64,000 nucleotides of DNA, taken from assembly GCF_001667735.1 (NCBI RefSeq), contig NZ_LZJN01000206.1:1-64000 (forward strand). Reading direction: 5' to 3'. Shown here in pieces: positions 62,629-64,000 of the stretch. The DNA comes from Mycobacterium sp. E183. GTDB lineage: Bacteria > Actinomycetota > Actinomycetes > Mycobacteriales > Mycobacteriaceae. A program made the position numbers and the translations under genes. The notes beneath the pieces were generated by a model. That model was not told the DNA's origin and ran no database searches. It saw only the letters and a program-made list of their open reading frames with translations. Numbering within the stretch: position 1 is the stretch's first letter; every line of letters begins with the position of its first letter.

Positions 62629-64000
62629 GTGTCCAAACTTTCCACCGCAGCGCGTCGATTGCTCATCGGTCGGCCGCAACGCAGCGACCGGCTGAGTCAC
62701 ACCCTGCTGCCCAAGCGGATCGCCTTGCCGGTGTTCGCCTCCGACGCGTTGTCCTCGGTGGCGTACGCACCCGAGGAAGTCTTCCTGATGCTGTCGGTCG
62801 CCGGCCTGTCCGCCTACGCGTTGACGCCCTGGATCGGTCTGGCCGTGGCCGCGGTGATGCTGGTGGTGGTGGCCAGCTACCGGCAGAACGTGCACGCCTA
62901 CCCCTCGGGCGGCGGTGACTACGAGGTGGTCACCACCAACCTCGGTGACACCGCCGGACTGGTGGTCGCCAGCGCGCTGATGGTGGATTACGTTCTGACC
63001 GTGGCCGTTTCGACGGCGTCGGCGATGGCCAACATCGGCTCGGCGATCCCGATCGTGGCCGAGAACAAGGTCTGGTTCTGCGTGGCCTCGATCCTGCTGG
63101 TGATGGCGTTGAACCTGCGCGGAATCCGCGAGTCGGGCGTGGCGTTCGCCATTCCGACCTACGCGTTCATCGTCGGCGTCTTCATCATGATCGGCTGGGG
63201 CCTTTTCCGGATCTTCGTGCTGGGCAACCCGCTGCGCGCGGAGTCGGCCGGCTTTCAGATGCACGCCGAGCACGGTCAGGTCGTCGGCTTCGCGCTGGCA
63301 TTCCTGGTGGCGCGCTCGTTCTCCTCGGGCTGCGCGGCGCTGACCGGCGTGGAGGCGATCAGCAACGGGGTTCCGGCATTCGAGAAGCCCAAGTCGCGCA
63401 ACGCGGCGACGACGCTGCTGATGCTGGGCGGGATCGCGGTGGCCCTGCTGATGGGCATCATCGTGCTGGCCCAGCAGATCGGGGTGCAGCTGGTCGAGGA
63501 TCCCGCCCGGCAATTGACCGGCGCGCCGCCCGGCTACTACCAGAAGACGCTGGTCACCCAGCTGGCGGAAACGGTCTTCGGCAGCTTCCACATCGGCTTC
63601 CTGCTGATCGCAACGGTCACCGCGCTCATCCTGGTGCTGGCGGCCAACACGGCGTTCAACGGCTTCCCGGTGCTGGGTTCGGTCCTGGCGCAGCACAGTT
63701 ATCTGCCGCGCCAGCTGCACACCCGGGGCGACCGGTTGGCGTTCTCCAACGGCATCCTGTTCCTGTCCGGGGCGGCGCTGCTGGCGATCATCGCGTTCCG
63801 CGCCGAGGTCACCGCACTGATCCAGCTGTACATCGTCGGCGTGTTCATTTCCTTCACGCTGAGCCAGATCGGCATGGTGCGGCACTGGACCCGGTTGCTG
63901 CGCACCGAAACCGACCCCCGCGCGCGCCGCAAGATGATGCGCTCCCGCGTCGTCAACACGGTCGGATTGCTCTCCACCGGCGCCGTTCTGTTGGTCGTGC
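62629..64000 (+). CDS. APC-superfamily amino acid permease (Rv2690c-like), cut by window end
   Basis: 457 residues are visible and the frame is still open at 64000. It begins MSKLSTAARRLLIGRP. The core starts PVFASDALSSVAYAPEEVFL and contains SGGGDYEVVTTNLG (helix 1-2 region), VDYVLTVAVSTASAMANIGSA, and CAALTGVEAISNGVPAFEKPKSRNAA, an APC hallmark. At least ten membrane helices are visible. The substrate is probably an amino acid, and a link to potassium physiology is suggested only by divergence from ceoB (129 bp apart). Confidence 0.88.
   Translation, partial: MSKLSTAARRLLIGRPQRSDRLSHTLLPKRIALPVFASDALSSVAYAPEEVFLMLSVAGLSAYALTPWIGLAVAAVMLVVVASYRQNVHAYPSGGGDYEVVTTNLGDTAGLVVASALMVDYVLTVAVSTASAMANIGSAIPIVAENKVWFCVASILLVMALNLRGIRESGVAFAIPTYAFIVGVFIMIGWGLFRIFVLGNPLRAESAGFQMHAEHGQVVGFALAFLVARSFSSGCAALTGVEAISNGVPAFEKPKSRNAATTLLMLGGIAVALLMGIIVLAQQIGVQLVEDPARQLTGAPPGYYQKTLVTQLAETVFGSFHIGFLLIATVTALILVLAANTAFNGFPVLGSVLAQHSYLPRQLHTRGDRLAFSNGILFLSGAALLAIIAFRAEVTALIQLYIVGVFISFTLSQIGMVRHWTRLLRTETDPRARRKMMRSRVVNTVGLLSTGAVLLVV

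Overview
This is high-GC actinobacterial chromosome from a slow-growing Mycobacterium. Gene content and order follow, in reverse orientation, the conserved M. tuberculosis segment from about Rv2765 to Rv2690c. The protein variants and the gene differences suggest a relative of the M. avium complex; that placement is inference, since no database search was possible. recA has no intein. No tRNA, rRNA, insertion sequence, prophage or CRISPR array was seen, and the segment is almost entirely core chromosome.

Layout. (1) 1-9 kb: end of an acyl-CoA dehydrogenase, a UGT-like glycosyltransferase, a dienelactone hydrolase, thyA-dfrA, a DivIVA-like coiled-coil protein, a tightly coupled YcaQ-like glycosylase/hsdM/hsdS set with no hsdR, then thyX. 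(2) 9-17 kb: dapA, RNase J, a methyltransferase/SDR/monooxygenase cluster, ftsK and argA. (3) 17-22 kb: pgsA, the clgR-pspA envelope-stress operon, ephG, a second glycosyltransferase and two small proteins. (4) 22-27 kb: a FhuF-like [2Fe-2S] protein preceded by a cobalamin riboswitch, then recA-recX and miaB. (5) 27-39 kb: a DUF349 protein, two tandem DMT-like membrane proteins, miaA, a mini-ORF coupled to dapF, hflX, fadE20 and a large LGFP-repeat membrane protein. (6) 39-50 kb: lexA/chiZ, nrdR, a nitrobindin, a PhzF protein, hydrolases, a trypsin-like lipoprotein, sthA, ideR and sigB. (7) 50-64 kb: small actinobacterial proteins, sigA, ppgK, suhB, cei, dut, the ceoBC K+ uptake regulators and the start of an APC permease.

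How the genes work together. The window concentrates regulators of stress and genome maintenance: recA, recX, lexA, chiZ (SOS and PafBC type promoters), clgR/pspA and sigB (both with SigE-type promoters), ideR (iron), nrdR and sigA. It also carries thymidylate and dNTP metabolism (thyA, dfrA, thyX, dut, nrdR), the diaminopimelate genes dapA and dapF, and tRNA A37 modification (miaA, miaB).

The most interesting signals are the B12 riboswitch in front of the FhuF-like gene, a leaderless 19-codon ORF that overlaps the dapF start codon, the hsdM/hsdS pair coupled to a glycosylase-like gene, twin degenerate SOS boxes upstream of chiZ, and overlapping back-to-back -10 elements between dut and a DUF3093 gene. 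About twenty genes show a TANNNT hexamer 6-8 nt before their start codon, the arrangement expected of leaderless mRNAs.
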